64,000 nt of DNA from Stratiolaelaps scimitus (taxonomy: Eukaryota; Arthropoda; Arachnida; Mesostigmata; Laelapidae). How positions within the stretch are numbered: position 1 is the stretch's first letter; each line of letters opens with the position of its first letter. The notes below the pieces were generated by a model. The model did not search any database, was not told the DNA's origin, and saw nothing but the letters and a program-made list of their open reading frames with translations. Both the position numbers and the translations under genes were made by a program. The DNA is taken from positions 8,804,001-8,868,000 of the forward strand of contig JABWDB010000008.1 of assembly GCA_019614645.1 (NCBI GenBank), read 5' to 3'. Shown piece after piece: positions 1 to 14,563 of the stretch.

Positions 1-3000
1 GCGCAATTCGATTGATAATTTCGTCCTGCAGAGCCGGGGGCGCAAGGAGGGCTAATCGCCAGAAGAGACCCCTCACCCAGCCGTCGGGATGGTAGGCATA
101 CTTGGGGTGTTCAGCCGTAACGGCCTCCACGAAATCGTCAAGAACCTCATCGACCTGAGAAAAAAGGAACCAGAGGATCAGACAACGTTCGGAAAAACGT
201 TCGCGCCACACGTTCAGTGGGCTATTAACGACAACGTCATGTCAGGGGGACTATGCTGTGTTCACTTGTTATGTGGTGGCTTTCTTTTTGTTTACAATAG
301 GATAAATATTTACCTGGGTTCGTCCTTCGCTAAGGTGCGCACTGAGGTATTCGGTTGCCTTCTTGAAATAGGTCTCGCCATAGTCCTTTCGAATGGATTC
401 GGGTGTCTGATTCCAGGACTTTCGCATCATTTCGATAAGAAGGCTATCGTCCGTTAGATTCGTTCTGTAGTAGAAAGTCAAGAAAAATCACACCGTAAGT
501 ACTTCTGACGTTGAGCCCGACTAGAGTTTGTAAAGGGTACCTTACACGGTCGCTGGGGATACCGCAGTGAAAATATGACGAATCGTATCTAAAAATAAAA
601 TGCCTCAGTTCACTTTGTCCAGTTCGCGAATACAGCTGGACAAAAACATCTACACCATCCCCGATCATCATCTATTTGAGACATAAAAAAAAGTACAAAA
701 AGTACTGAAATCAGAAAATTTAAAACTAAGATCAGCTGTGCTCGACGTCCTGCACAACATTATTCTCATTCACCAGTGGAATCGGCCGACAGATCGTTGA
801 ACTTGTGTGCCGAGGATCAGAATAACCAGGTGAACCAGCAGCCCTAAAAAATGAGGTAAACTCACTTGTACACGTTTGGTTCCATTGAAATGCACTTGAT
901 TCCGAACTTCTTCATCTCACGTCGAAGGCCATCGACAAAGTAGCGGGCTGCCGCCTTCGACATACAATAGGGAATTGCTGGAGGAATCGCGTAATGGCCT
1001 GCAATGCGCGAGGACAAATTTCTGCCCATGTAATTTTCTTCTAATTTATACATATATATATATATATTCCTTTTTTTGTTTCGTTTTTTATGTACAACAA
1101 ACCGTAAGTACATCCTCCTGCTCTATGTCTTAGGCTCTAAATAGACAGGCGTTGAACAAAACGAGATGTTATATTATATGCAAAAGTGGAGGAGGGGATC
1201 CACGTTCATACCCCACAATGAAGTCGTGCAGAGCACTCGGCCCTTGCTTTGTCTCAGCAACGGTAGAAATGGACGAACGGATCTATAACGGACAAGCGAA
1301 GAGAAACAAATGAATACCCACCAGTCTTCAACTTCAGAGTGCGTTCCCCACTTGAAGAAGAAGTGGAAGAAGATGCTCTTGGGATTAATTTACGAAATAT
1401 AATTGATATGACCAACTAATTAAAACTGTCGCTTGCTGGATTGTTCACATTTCAAACACTGATTATGTACAAAAGGCTGTATGATCGCGAGTGGTAATTG
1501 AGCGCTTACTAGACATCTTCTTTTTAGAAAATAAACGCCTTGTATCGGACACAAACCGCAAATGAAAGCAACGATCTGATGTAAACAGAACGCACGTTGT
1601 TGATTCGGACATCTACGCAGCAAACAACGTAAAAAACGCATCCAGATTAATAAATATTATAGAATACTATTATTGAAACGAGCACCAACCGAACGAGTCC
1701 GATGACATTGATGTCGAAAGTTCTCGTCAACCAATCGAGATCGCCCCATTCTAGCTCGCCAGCATAACAGACGCCTGCGTTACCAACCACTGCCCATAGT
1801 TCTGCAGCAGCCGCCAGAAATGCAAGAGAAAGCACATCTATTAGATCCTGTGACATCGTGGATAAAACGCAAAATACAATGGCGAGGGCAGAAAGGTGAA
1901 TGTCGATTATGACATATCTGTTAATTGATTCAATCGTCTTTAGGAAACAATTGTCTTACTTCGATTCTTCAGTGATTTCGTGATCGTCTCGAAGGCGGCG
2001 TTAATTGATTCGTCTTTGGTTACGTCCACGGGAAGAACCGTCACCTGAAAGCAATAGTCATGTTGAAAATGCATACGTGAACGGGTGTCGGCATCATTTC
2101 CGTTGAATTCATTGTCCGGACTGATCGGAGGACCCGGTAGGCGAATGCCCGCAGCGAGTGTGGCGTTTAGGTTCATTTAAACTGACATATTACTTTAAGC
2201 CACGCTGAAGCTCGGAGCACCCCGGGCCCTTTGACGCACCTGAGTCACCGATAGTTTCATATCAACGATGACATTCTATTTTCTCAAACAGGTACACGGC
2301 AATGTTTCCAAAACGTGGAATCGCCACATACTTCGTGTCTCGACGTTTACCTAATAGCGGATACGCTGCGTAAAGCTTACCTCACTTGAGGTTTCAGACT
2401 TGAGCTTGGAAGCGCCCTCACCATCAGGAAACAGGCACCCGGCAAACACCTGAAAAAAATCGTCAATCATAATAAATTCATAATTACACAATGATCAGTT
2501 GGCGCTATTCCAATGGGAGAAAGTGTTCGTTTTTCCTTGTGGGTATACTTCTACAGGGTGGCGGTTTATGTCGTTTCTACTCGAAATCTATCTGATCTCG
2601 TTTTGCTTATCCGAGTGTACGTATCTGCATATTATTAATAGTGTAATTAGAACTCGCAGTTCGGATACGATATCGAGTTGTGTTGGTCACTTTTGCTATG
2701 ACCAAAAATAGATAGAACGCATCTGGGACAAGCGTTTTCTCCAAACAGTTTCACGAATAACAATGCGATATGTTCTGTATATTCCTCAGAAAACTATTTG
2801 AGATAGAAAGTATTATTGTAAAACTTTATTATTCTAAAGTATTATTATGGCTTCGCAGAAAATTCGACCACCGGTTTCGAGCAGTAATTTAATTGTAATA
2901 TGTCCTCCAACTGAACAAGAATAATGCTATTTTACCTCTACCCCCTATACGATCAAATATCTAATAGGAGAGGCAAAATCGTATCACGAGAATTTCATGT

Positions 3001-3711
3001 TTTTCGTCTGCGCAAGATTCTGCACAAAAGATGGAAGCTACTCACGCGATAGCCGAGTTTATCAAGACGCTTGGTAAGACCGTAACCAAAACCGGAATCG
3101 CATCCGGTAATGAAGACCGCCTGGAAAATGAACACGGACAAAGCAGATCGGCACATTCAAAGTTAAAAACACAATAAAGATCTAACAACAATGGACAGGT
3201 TAAGCCATAACTATATTATTATGTATTACTCAAGCTAAACTATGTTTTGCCCACAGCCGGAAATAATCCAGGCGGCTGCGTTGCCTAACACAGCGGCAGG
3301 AGCGGGCCGAATATGCCAACCATTGCTAACATAAATCTCACTCGTGTCATCGGTTTTCGAAGGGCACTTTTTAAAGTAAACATAACTGGGCCCACCGGAC
3401 TGCTGACTGCAGCAGTTTGAAACTCATACAAATTTATAATAAGATTCAAGGTACGGTAGCAACAGAGATTGACTCACCTTGTCGATAGAGCTAACCGGCG
3501 TTTTTCCCGTCTGACGATTGTATTCCGTGGTGATCCTGCGGGCGACCATGCAAAGAAGGCAAAACGCCCCTGCGAGCTGTACGGCTGTCCACGCAAACGG
3601 CAAAACGAGTACGGCCGCGCAGAGGCCTCCAAACACTGACAGGTACAGCTTCACTTGATTCTCCACAGCCATCTGGATGAAAGCGTGTACGGGGGCACGA
3701 GACGTTACCAT
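1..3711 (-). CDS. Membrane-anchored short-chain dehydrogenase/reductase (RDH / 17beta-HSD / BDH-like), 3'-partial
   Basis: Exons read on the minus strand are 3478-3711, 3046-3120, 2381-2449, 1960-2044, 1690-1801, 1217-1282, 866-1021, 314-464 and 1-154. Every phase agrees, giving about 367 residues before the window edge cuts the last exon. Exon 1 has two hydrophobic stretches (about residues 22-60), suggesting an ER or mitochondrial membrane anchor. Exon 2 carries the cofactor motif TGCDSGFG (83-90). Exon 3 has VFAGCL, exon 4 LPVDVT, and exon 6 RPFLPLLRQSKGR. Exon 7 has the catalytic YCMSK (Y232, K236) with SS at 217-218. This order matches the SDR9C-type retinol/hydroxysteroid or hydroxybutyrate dehydrogenases, which use NAD(P)(H). 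Two oddities: the family NNAG motif reads GNAG (161-164), and PG after the catalytic lysine reads PN. The exon 6/7 junction has a second phase-compatible option (donor after 1212, acceptor upstream of 1021). The start is the first ATG of exon 1; the substrate cannot be told. Confidence 0.85.
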
Positions 3712-5439
3712 TGACACATGGGATATTGGAAAACGTACGGTAGTAGTCGCTGAGAACGATTAGAAAATGATGAAGATATTCGACTCTTCACGAGAGAGGG
3801 TCGTCTTCGAAGGGGACCTTCGAAGCTGACCCGTCGGCCACGATAGGTGTGGCGTTTATAATCGTCTACACTGCACAATTACGTCCATGCAATATTGACG
3901 GAGCGTAAATATGTGGGGGGAGTCTTAAGCATAGCTTGACATCTATGATGGAGGAAGATACACTTAGATATCAATAAACATTTGACTATGATATGATATT
4001 GATATACTTGGATAAAAAAATGGAGCAGGTCTCCAGCTGAAATCGCGTTTTGTACAAGAGCAAAATAAATAACTTCTGTTCTGCCTCCCCGTAGTTTTTG
4101 CATAGGATAAGAACGATGCAACCGTTTTGATTTGCGCTGACCGTAACACACGCTACTCCGCAAAGCAATCCAAAACAAGAAATTGAATGTGATTGAAGAC
4201 TGTTGATTGCCTATATGGTCATTCATCTTTGAGTGAGTCCGGCACGCCACTCGTAACTGACCAGGCCAGATCGATCATGGAATATGATCGACCTTAATGG
4301 AAATACGCAAATCCGGTCGACTTCTCGGTGCTTGTAATAAATGCACATACACATATATTCGTCACCTAGCAAATTGTACGTTAACACGACAAATGGCAAA
4401 TATTGTATTTGGCGATTTAGCTCGATGTTTGCCGATATTTTGGATTGGGCAGCATTGTAATATGTGTTGCATTGAGAGTATATTGTATTTTTTGAGTTTT
4501 GTATAAAACGTATATGGGTTAGTTGTGAATGTTTGGCCCTCTGCTCGTTTGGCGTGGAGTTGTAAGGCATTCGCCCACAGGAAATCCGACGCATGGGATG
4601 CTCTCTATTTTAAAGCATACTGCCGTACAAAATATACCAGCGACACATTGACTCTGCAAACAGCGAGGTGTGAACTCGCTACGCTAAAATCACAGCTCGA
4701 GCATAGTTATGTGCCATAATGTAGCATTGATATGATCCACCGCGTCTCGCGATTCAATCAGGTGTACGTATTCGCTGCGAGTCCCGGTTCCGTCTTTCAC
4801 ATCTTACGCCCTATCTACCGGCCTGGGCCTTAAGCCTGATCGATGGCAATGCCAATGCAGCGGTTAATGTAGCTGCTTCTGAGGGACATACATTCGAGGG
4901 GTAGCTGCCTCAATCTGATCATAGCAGAACAGCGAATCGCGCAACTTTGCCGTCCGCTTAGGCAATGATATTCTTTTACAGCATTTGGGGCGCCGCACAG
5001 GCGGAAGTCCAAACACTTTGATTGTGCTACCTTCAAGTGTATCACCAAACCGGTGACATGAGCCACCTCTGAACATGTCACAAATTTGTGGGCAGTTTCT
5101 CGTAACGAACAGGTATTACCACTACGGCAACTTCGCTGCTGTGTCACTGATATCACCGCTATTCATTCATGTTAGACTAATCCTACTGCATGGGTAATTT
5201 CTACAAGATGTATAGGACACACACACACACATACACACAGGTTTTTACGGGGAACAATTCATAATTTCTGAGCACTTTCAAAACAAAAAAAACCAGCGAC
5301 TCTGTGATAACATATCCGCATGCCATCGTAGCTCTCAGTTACCGATAAGAGTTTGTCAACTTGCTGTAGCGTTGCTTTCACCCGCTGTTCACAAGTTGTT
5401 CACCTTTGCCTAAACCACAAAACTACGACTACGAGACAA

Positions 5440-6900
5440 ATGAGGGATGGCATCGAGACCGACTCGCATTGTTCCACTATCTTCCCTACCTTGACCGTCT
5501 CGTGTCGTCGCCAGCGAAGCAACTTCGTCGCGGCTGTCGCGTCGTCTACGGCGTCGATCTAAGTTCCGCCGGTGGATCCCTACAGCTGTGCGTGTCGGCT
5601 GTGTTTTGTCTTAGTTGTCTGGCAGAGGCGCACAGCCGGCGTCCCTATGAGCGGTGAGGAACTTCTTCAGGAATCTTCTTTGCTTGCGACGTTAGGAATC
5701 CGCATCATACGGCCATCATCGTCGACAGCGACATCGCCTAGGGGCGGTTAGCCGTAATCGTACTTGTTGTTGCAAGAGCAAAAGAATCAAAGGGGGCACG
5801 AAACATGCATGCAGAGGCACTGCTTACTGGGGCTAAAATCGCAACGCGGCGTTTCGACACCGGCAGTGGAAGCGGCGGCAGAAGCAGCGCCTAGTCGTGC
5901 CAGCTCACACAGGCCCTTTTCAGCTTCGATGGCAAAGCAGGTCACCCGCTGGAATGGACGCAACTCAAGTAACAGCAGCAGCACGAGCGGGCAGAGACGG
6001 TGGCAGCGGTGGTCGAGCCAACGCAGACCGCGCCGGCAAGCAACACCAGGTCGATTGACAGCCGCCGCTGCGCCGGCGGCGGTGGCGGAGAATTCTCAGA
6101 CCCTCACATCTTCTGCGTCCGTAGCTGCAGCAGATGGATTCCGGCTGAAGTTGCCGTTGCCGCCGCGGCCGCAACTCACGGAACGGAGCATCAGCAGTCG
6201 CAGCTGCTGCTGCCACTGCTCCTGCTGCTGATGGCCGAGGCGAGGGGGCCGGCAACGGATGAAGAGTTCTCAGTCTGATAGGAAAGGGCGCCCGTTTGGA
6301 AGGAATAAGTCGCCGACGATCGGCCACCTTGTGTCAGTTAGGATCCAGCGGCCAGACTGTTTGTTCGTTGCCAAACCTATACGAACCCTGATGACGATGA
6401 TGATGACAGCTAGTGGCGGCTGGCGGCGACCGAAGTCGACACGGTGGTGAGATAGCATCTGTTGATGAGCGCACCGTTGCTTCGTTGCAGTTGCCCAGTG
6501 GGGCTATGCTCTAGCCGATGCAGTGGCAGTCGGGATCTAACGAGAGCGTTGGCCTGGAGCGTCGGCCAACGACAACGTTGTCAGCGGCCGAGCAGACCCC
6601 CGGGGTCCGTTTGGGGGCACACGAATAGGGATTGTGTTGGAGCTGTTCGTTGCTGCTGTTGCGGCGGTAATGGTACTACATATAATAATAATAATAATAG
6701 TAATAGCAATAATCCGCTCGCGGCAGTAAGCACCACGATGGTAAAAGACCCCGGTCAAACGAGCCAGGCGTGGAGCGGATGTGTTGAACGAAAGGCGGCC
6801 TGGCCCCTTCGTGCCGACGGACAAGTCAGCCGACAAAGCGAGCGCCTCATAGCGGACATCAGCGTCTCTGACCATCCACCCAGGCAAGCATGAGTTATAC
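5440..6900. other. GC-rich, CpG- and trinucleotide-rich block
   Basis: Base composition shifts sharply toward G+C, with many GCN, CAG and CGG triplets. Both strands are therefore open over 100-160 codons with alanine-, arginine- and serine-rich translations. Because both strands and several frames are open, this is better read as a composition effect, possibly a promoter or 5' untranslated region, than as coding sequence. Confidence 0.45.
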
Positions 6901-9238
6901 TAGTCGTCGTATTCGTGCTAGTCTTGGATAGAGCAATGACGGGATGAAAAAAACGGTTGGCGGATGTAATCACGTAAGGAAGACAGACACCAGCAGCGCA
7001 CGAGCACTCTGTCTTCAGCAAATGCAAAGGTGGACGAATGCGTGCTGGTGTGCGCTTCGACGGGGAACGGTGAAATTCGCTGACGTAACTGTTTGTCGAG
7101 GGTTGAACTATCGAACTGACTAACTGGCTAATAATGGATATTTTTCTATACTTTGGCTTGGCTTATCGTTTAGCAGTAAGAGGAATTCTTGTATTTTTCT
7201 TTTTTTTTTTTCGTCAGAGTCACGGAGCGTCCCGCTGACTCGCGTAAGTCAGCGGTTCCGCTTCATTGCGGGGTCACTGGCGTAGAACAATATTTGTGAG
7301 TTTTATTGCGTGTTATTTTATATTATATTTTGTTATTATTCAACTGTAAATATCGATGGAGTGTTTTGGACACAAGCTGGCTGCCTATTTTTCAGATTTT
7401 CTGCCTCGTCCGTTAGAGGAGTCGTGCCAAACGCCGTTCTATCTACCAGCGACGTTTTTGGTCACGCCCAGCTGCAAAGCTCGAAATTTGTCGAAAAACG
7501 GACGAAAATCGTTCCACAAATCCAGCTCCAGAGATCCGTGTCAACCACAAGATTCGGATGGATCTCGAGCTTTTCATTGACCAGGCCGTCCTCTTTCAGC
7601 GCGCATCGTATCCGAATGGGATACGCATGGCTCCGTGTGAATTTCCTAGCTGGACAACCTAACGACCATATATATATATATATACTATAGACTTCACTTT
7701 TTGACTTGAGTAGAATCCAATCAATTATTGAATGTTCACAAAATAGAAACTACCACACGAAAAATGAAAACCATCCTAACATCTTCTATAGACACACTCT
7801 CCATGACATTTTATTTTCTTCATTATTAGCGCTGGCATAATAATCTATCTAATTCTTGTCGTCTCCTGTCCTTCTGCTTATATATGTACAGCGTATATAC
7901 ACATGCCCAATTGTTCGTTTAACCGGGCAAGTACGTTCGAAATATATTTACAAGATCAAGTTTAACCCAACACCACAACCCATGATTTAAATTAACTCAT
8001 TGCATGGGTCTTCCATGACGTAATCTGTGCTTATCTGCTCGTGCGTGTACGTAGATTTTCCCTTCGAGGAACATTCTATTTTTACCCCATTTATTAAGAT
8101 ATCATCTATATTCATATATTTATCTATATGTTCATATTTATGCAGCAGTCGGGTTGGCTATCTCTGTTCGCTTTCCTTATCCACGAAGACAAATGCATTG
8201 CACCCATCTAGTGTTTACATACAAAAACACTATTGTTACTGCTGCCGTTGCCGGTGCTTGCGCGTTGTTCTATAATCAGTTACTCTAATTTAATGATTCA
8301 TTGTTGTTGTTGTTCTTGTTGCTGTTATTATTATTGTCGTAGTTAGCATCTAATCGAAAACCTACCACTGTTGAACTCAACACAATTGATCATCAGTTGT
8401 CAGGCCGCAGCCTTCGCAGCCGCCACACAGAAGCAGCTGAACCTTCAAATCTGTGCCTCCATTTACAATCGTCACGATTTTCTTCCTCGTCCTCTTCTCC
8501 TTTTCCCCTTAATCTTTTCATTTGATAATTATAATATAACTACTTCTGCTATTACCATAACGTCTACGACAACTACTTCCGCTATCCAGCTCATCATCAA
8601 TCACGATCATCATTTCCGTTTCTGACTTACTTTCGTATCGTCACTACTACAGCTACAACTGTTGATCGAACCGATCTCACGTGTGCGTACAAGGAGGGGT
8701 ATAGAACCGAAGGGTTATTCCTCATCATTATAACTGCTATTGTTGTTGTTGCTGCTATGAACTAACCTCGAATATCCCGATTTCTACAGGGATACTCCCG
8801 TTGCGTTCAGCCGATCAAACGTCCACTCACACTCAATCACTCATTCAGAATTCATTCATACATTCGTTTGCTCAATCACTCAATCGGCGAATTAGCCAGT
8901 CAATCAATAAGACATCGGTCGTCGATTAGCAGCCGGTATCCTTCAGTCACTATTTCTGTACACAGTTCACCCCAGCGTATCCCACCGAAGTTTCATGATC
9001 GGCCGCTATCAATCATCATTATCGTCATATGTTTGTATTTTGTGGTACATCATCATATCAAGTCGGCAGGCTATGACACTCATTGGACAGTGTAATAAAT
9101 AGCCCGCCTATAGAGATTAAGCTAAAACGAAACGCCCCTTGCTCGAACGATGTGAACAGCCGGCGCAACAAGTGTTAATGGGCCTCTATCTCGCACTGCA
9201 CACCGCTTCCTGTGCGCACTGCAGCCTATCGCTCCCTC

Positions 9239-9243
<5 letters not shown>

Positions 9244-9276
<33 letters not shown>
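9244..9276. repeat. (TA)n microsatellite
   Basis: An uninterrupted TA dinucleotide run of about 33 bp in the spacer. Confidence 0.95.
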
Positions 9277-9277
<1 letters not shown>

Positions 9278-12200
9278 CTCACTCTTTCCCAGTAACTTGA
9301 ATAATGCGGATTGACGGCTGTACCGAGCGAGGGCTCACTTTAACGAATCAATCAGTCTGTCTATATTGTCCGTCCCTATGTTTCTTCGCAAACAAATGCT
9401 CGTCAACTCGACCGGCCTGCCAGCTTTGCTAGCAGCGTCTTTGGGTAACGTTGAACTCCTGACTGTGAATCCTTACTGCCAGCAAGCATGGCTGCATGGC
9501 TTCAGTTCGTTGCCCGCTAATCTGCTAATCACGGTTCCTGCTACTGAACCCTATACCCAGCAGCGGTTTCCCCATCGACCCGCAACAGGAAGCGGATGTT
9601 CGTAGTGGGCCGCCGACTTCTCAGCGTTATCGACTATTTGTCATCGATTTAAGGCGCCTGTAAGCGCGGGCTCATTCCGCGGCGGAGGTATCGGCATCAA
9701 GTCACTAGGATCACCAACACACGGATCTACGTATCTACTCTAGTCAGGTCTTGATTTGACGAGCGACAGCGGGAGTCTCGAATGCTACACTCACTAAAAT
9801 CAGACCCCCGCCTGTTCAGCACCAACAGGACCTAATCCCTGCACAGGTGACATGTGGGACTGAGTCCGTGTGGCGTTGCCTTCCCTTCATCATTCATGCA
9901 GATTCGCCTAAAGAATTACAATCTCTTGGGAGGGGGGGCGCGATTATCATCATAGAAACCTCTGCTAGCTGCACACAGGTGCATAGGAACAGCAACACAC
10001 TCGACAAAACCTACGGGGACTGTTCAGGCCTGGACGTACACATCCGTGTACGAGTATTCTGGCTCCACTGCAGTTCTACAGTTTACTGCCGCGGGGAAAA
10101 GTCACCAGAAATATATATCATCGGAACACTGGCGAGCCTTAATTCGCACCCTCTGCGACATCGTTGAATAAATACGCATTTTGTGCAACGAGCACGCTTC
10201 TGTTGAACAGTAATCAGTCGATTTCGCGAGCAGAAGAAATTGACTCGCCGTCATCCGGAGCTTTAACGTCTTAATGAACAGGAGGGTCCATCGATGTGAC
10301 CCCCCACTAAAAAAAATGGTTGTGTTCAAGAGATGTTATAGGACAATCCTATGAAACTTGTGACTCTCGCGGGAGCTCGCCCTTTTAGTCAAAGTCCCAA
10401 TCTTGGTTAGTGTAGTGGCTCGGAGTTGGGGATCGACTTGGCAATAAGCAACGATAGCGAATATAATAGTTAGCCCTGTTCGGATATTTAATTGGAATTT
10501 ATGATAAATTATGTTCAAAACCCTCATCGTTCCACATGTTAAAGTGGATCGGTACCAGCCTCATCACCTATGGTGGTATCAGCGTTTTATGATATAGCTT
10601 CCCCCGAGTTGTCCGATGGAAGCCAGATCGTGTCGACTGTGTGTGTACAGGAAATGAGCCTTTCGGAGCAATGTTTTGTGAATATTGGCTCCTTGGCTGT
10701 TCTTATAGGAACTGCCAAGATCTTTGTATCACGAGACGCCTTTAACCATAGGAAACGCAGCGATTTCTAATTTCGACTTCGTAGGCTTGCTCAATTGTTC
10801 TCCAATTTGTTCGTGCACAGAAGAACGACGGACTATCAAAGGTCGACGTGGTTCGTCTCGACATAACTATTACAGCTGGCCGGTTCTGATCGACATTACT
10901 CGCATCCGATGCGATATCCCTTCGTGATATGCTCCGTACTAACCTATATCTGATAACAGTAATTATTATAGCGATTATCATCCATCTATTATTCAGTCGC
11001 TTAATAGGAAAGCTGTTTCCGTGTCGCGAAAGATTGTGATCGATGTCAGATCGCTGCACAGGACATGGAGAACCTCTTGTCTCATCGATTGCAATTACGA
11101 AACAAAAAGCTCCGCTCATCTTGTCTCCCAATTGTGCCAACACTCTCGCACCCTCATGATCTCGCCTAGTTCCGGTTCGTTTGTATCGCTAGCGCTTGAA
11201 GACAAGCGCCCACAGCCCGCGTCCGTACATCGTTTATACATTGTTCTAGGTTTATAGTTTATAGTTTCAGATTTATAGTTTTCGGTAGCTAGGCAAAGAT
11301 AATGACGAGGGTGGGTGAGAATTATTTATGAGCAGTTCGTTCCAGATTCTAAATTCTCGAATGCACTATGTGAGCTAACTGCACGAAACACGGTTATACC
11401 GTCTCGAGTTTAAGGGTTATTTGTGGCTATATTTGCAAATGGCAAATATATCATGAATGGGAGATACACATAATGATTGGACGTGCAACATCGATGGATC
11501 CAATGCGGGACCGCGGGCTCCTGTCATCAATCAGTGGACCCAACCAGCGCCGGTCGACCTCGTCTCTTGGCTACAACTCGGCGATTCGAGATATAGGTAT
11601 AGACGGGTAAATTGGCAAACGAAGATCGTGATGATCTTCGACAAGGTGGTGTCCAATCCGTGGTGTTTTCCAATCCTCTGAGGTTCTCCGAAGGTGTCGT
11701 GCGAGTTTCCTTGCTGCCGATTTAGCTCTAATATATTATCTCCCTATAAATGGACTGATCGTAATTGTGATACAGCCACGATATCGGACCATCAGAGGAC
11801 ATCTCGATACCCCCCCCCGATCGAGAACGCGGTCAAGTCAAGAACACATACTCGCACATCAACCCCTGTGCATTAACACACGCGCGGGAGAGTCCAGAGC
11901 AACGCGTCAAACAACAACCCAACGGTACGTTGTGTTTTTCTAACAGAGCAGCCGAAACATGAACCACCTCGCCCCGTCAAGTCATTGGTTGCCCCGCCTT
12001 GGCAACACGAGCACACCGCCATCCTTCGACAACAATCTCCATACGCTCGAATTCGACCGGGTGCGTTCTGCCATTGCCAAGTGTTCTGACAACATCAAGC
12101 GATTTCTGACTGTGCTAAGCCCAGAATAGAATACATTAATAATAGCTTCTAGCGCGGATTTGCCACGTTCGCTGTGTGATGATGCCACGCGAGGGTGAAA

Positions 12201-14563
12201 TGACAATAAACGTATGCCGGCGGGGCACAATTGAAACTGGACTGAATTGCTGAATAAATCACTCACTGATAAGACGAAGCTAGGAGGGGCATTTAATTTA
12301 ATATTAGGTCTTGGTTGTGATGATTTCATGTACGTTTGATTAAGGCAGCAGATGAAATTGTCACCAGACGATAGACCGTTGTGTTCCACTATTGAGAGAA
12401 TTATGAGCTAGAGATGAAAATCCGTTCCCATGGTTGGTCAATTGATCGAGCTACATGATTTTGATCTTCTCGCCGCTGCACCGCCTATCACAGGGTATGT
12501 AAGCGTGACTGCTGGTGGAGCGACCCCACCCACAGAGATATCCGGTAGACGAAAACCACGTACAAAAAAACACAAAAAAAAACTTTAATGTAATCACGAT
12601 TAGCCGTAAAGCGCCAATCCTCCTGCAAGTCACACATGCAGTATTTGCTTATGTGCGAATGTGAATAGTTCGAGTTTCGACTCAAAGCCTGCCTGCTGTT
12701 GACATCAACGACTGCGTGTTTCGACAGCGCAGAAAAATGCAATTCAGTGTGGGTGCTAAACGCGAACGTATTAAAAGCTCTGATAACCTAATCATTGCAA
12801 AGAGAGCTTCGTCCCAGTTGTAATCACCGTTCAGGCATCGACTTCGTTTAAACTCGGGTCGGGGGGTCTCTTATAATACAAAGCAGAGATTATTTCAATT
12901 TGCCAATGCCGACGAAGTAAAACAAGTCGTTATCAATTTGGTCAACCTTCGTATCAAGTAGTAACACTAACCAATCAATATCCGAATATATTACTGTATA
13001 ACAGATACTGTTGGAACTGTACTAGGACGTTTAATGGCTCCGCCTTCTGTCTGTCTGCTCACGATATTTCCACCCGCCGAGTATTTCAGCTAATGATTTC
13101 GCCCAATAGCCAGCACGTCCATTATCTTGCATACCGTAATGCACGCAACCTAAACCATTCTAAAAGCAGTCGCTGTGGGAAAAAAAAATCAATAAATAAT
13201 AATGATAATATGTTCATTGATAGCAGGCGACTGCAAACATAACGTGGTTGACGACCACATACGGTGACTTCACTAGCGAAACAACACGATGTGCCACCGT
13301 AAATGGCAGATACAGCATCGTGCTAAACGTCACTCACACACACACACACTCTCTCTCTACTCTCTCTTCTTACGGAGTAAACCAGGGTAAGGCGAGGTCA
13401 GGCAGACTGTGCGCATTTCTCTCATTCAGGCAACCAGCCCAACCCCGAGTTCAGCCCGCTGTAACTATATATACGATACACCACTTCTATCTTCACATTT
13501 GGTTCCTATGATTTGCTTTCATCGGGTAGGCCTGTCACTTGTGTTTGGCCGTGAATAAATATACACATGGAGCGATCCCTCTGCATCTTCACGGTGGGAC
13601 AGGTTCTGTTACGCGGGGTGTGACCGGGGTGTCACCACAGCATTAGCGGGCTAGCACATTGCTCGTAGGCCGTTCCGGCCCTATCATCATCACGATTGCA
13701 GGCTTCATTGCAGTCCGTAGCGCAACATGCAGCAGCATAGAGTTGTTGTTCATGTGCGCTTTGCCTGAGGTGAGCTTGCAGGTGTTGTTTACAGTCCGCC
13801 GATTTGTGTGGAACCGACTCCGCGGTGGACATCGCCGAGAGTCGTAGATCACCGCGCCCGGTCGCCCGAAAGCCACTGAAGATGTATTGGAGATCGCCCC
13901 CGGCCTCTGATCTTCACTACGCAATTTCAGGGCTGTAACTCCGACTTCTCCGCATCACGTTATCGGCCTTATAGAGATCGCCTGGGCAACGAGAAGAACA
14001 TGGAAATTAGATTCGGCTGATGCTGACGATGAGGACACTGCCGCAAAGTGCACAGTTACAACGTCACGATATAGGGGGTGGTCAGTTCGTATCAGTTCGA
14101 GACTACTGATTCACAAGGTATACTGCGTAAGAGGTTGTTTGCCTGAAATCGGCTCTCAGACCCTGCCAACAGAACTGTGGCAGAAACGCTATTGGTCCCA
14201 GCCGAGAAATCCGAATGATATCTCCTACAATTGATATTATTTTGTTCGAGTTTTTCGTGATCAAATAGATTAGCGAACAATACGAGCATTGGATTACGGA
14301 GGGCGAGAAGCAAGAGTTAGCAGCATATTTGGCGCATCATCTCTGCCGTAATTACGAGACAGGATAGAGAGATATAGCGGCTCTTAGTTATGAGGATACC
14401 TATGACCTTGCCCGTTTCGTGTACGTCGTTGACCTTGAGGTCGTCATCTGTCAGGATGAGATCTTCGTACCGTGTTTTTTTGTATAACTTGTTGCTCATG
14501 TATGACATTGTTGTGTAGCATTGAAAAATGGGTTTCATACGGTAAAGGCGATAGCTGATTTAC

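Larger units (their letters stand above)
3720..14563. other. Long spacer with no confident gene
   Basis: No stretch here gave a recognisable protein or a phase-consistent exon chain. It holds a (CA)n tract at about 5217-5240, a GC-rich trinucleotide-repeat block at about 5440-6900, (TA)n tracts near 7666-7683 and 9244-9276, and AT-rich simple-repeat DNA between about 7100 and 9100. Untranslated exons of flanking genes could lie here unseen. Confidence 0.6.

Noticed and set aside
5764..6460. Overlapping 90-155 codon ORFs on both strands
   Set aside because: Translations are Ala/Arg/Ser/Cys-rich products of GC triplet repeats, open in several frames on both strands; no domain and no splice context.
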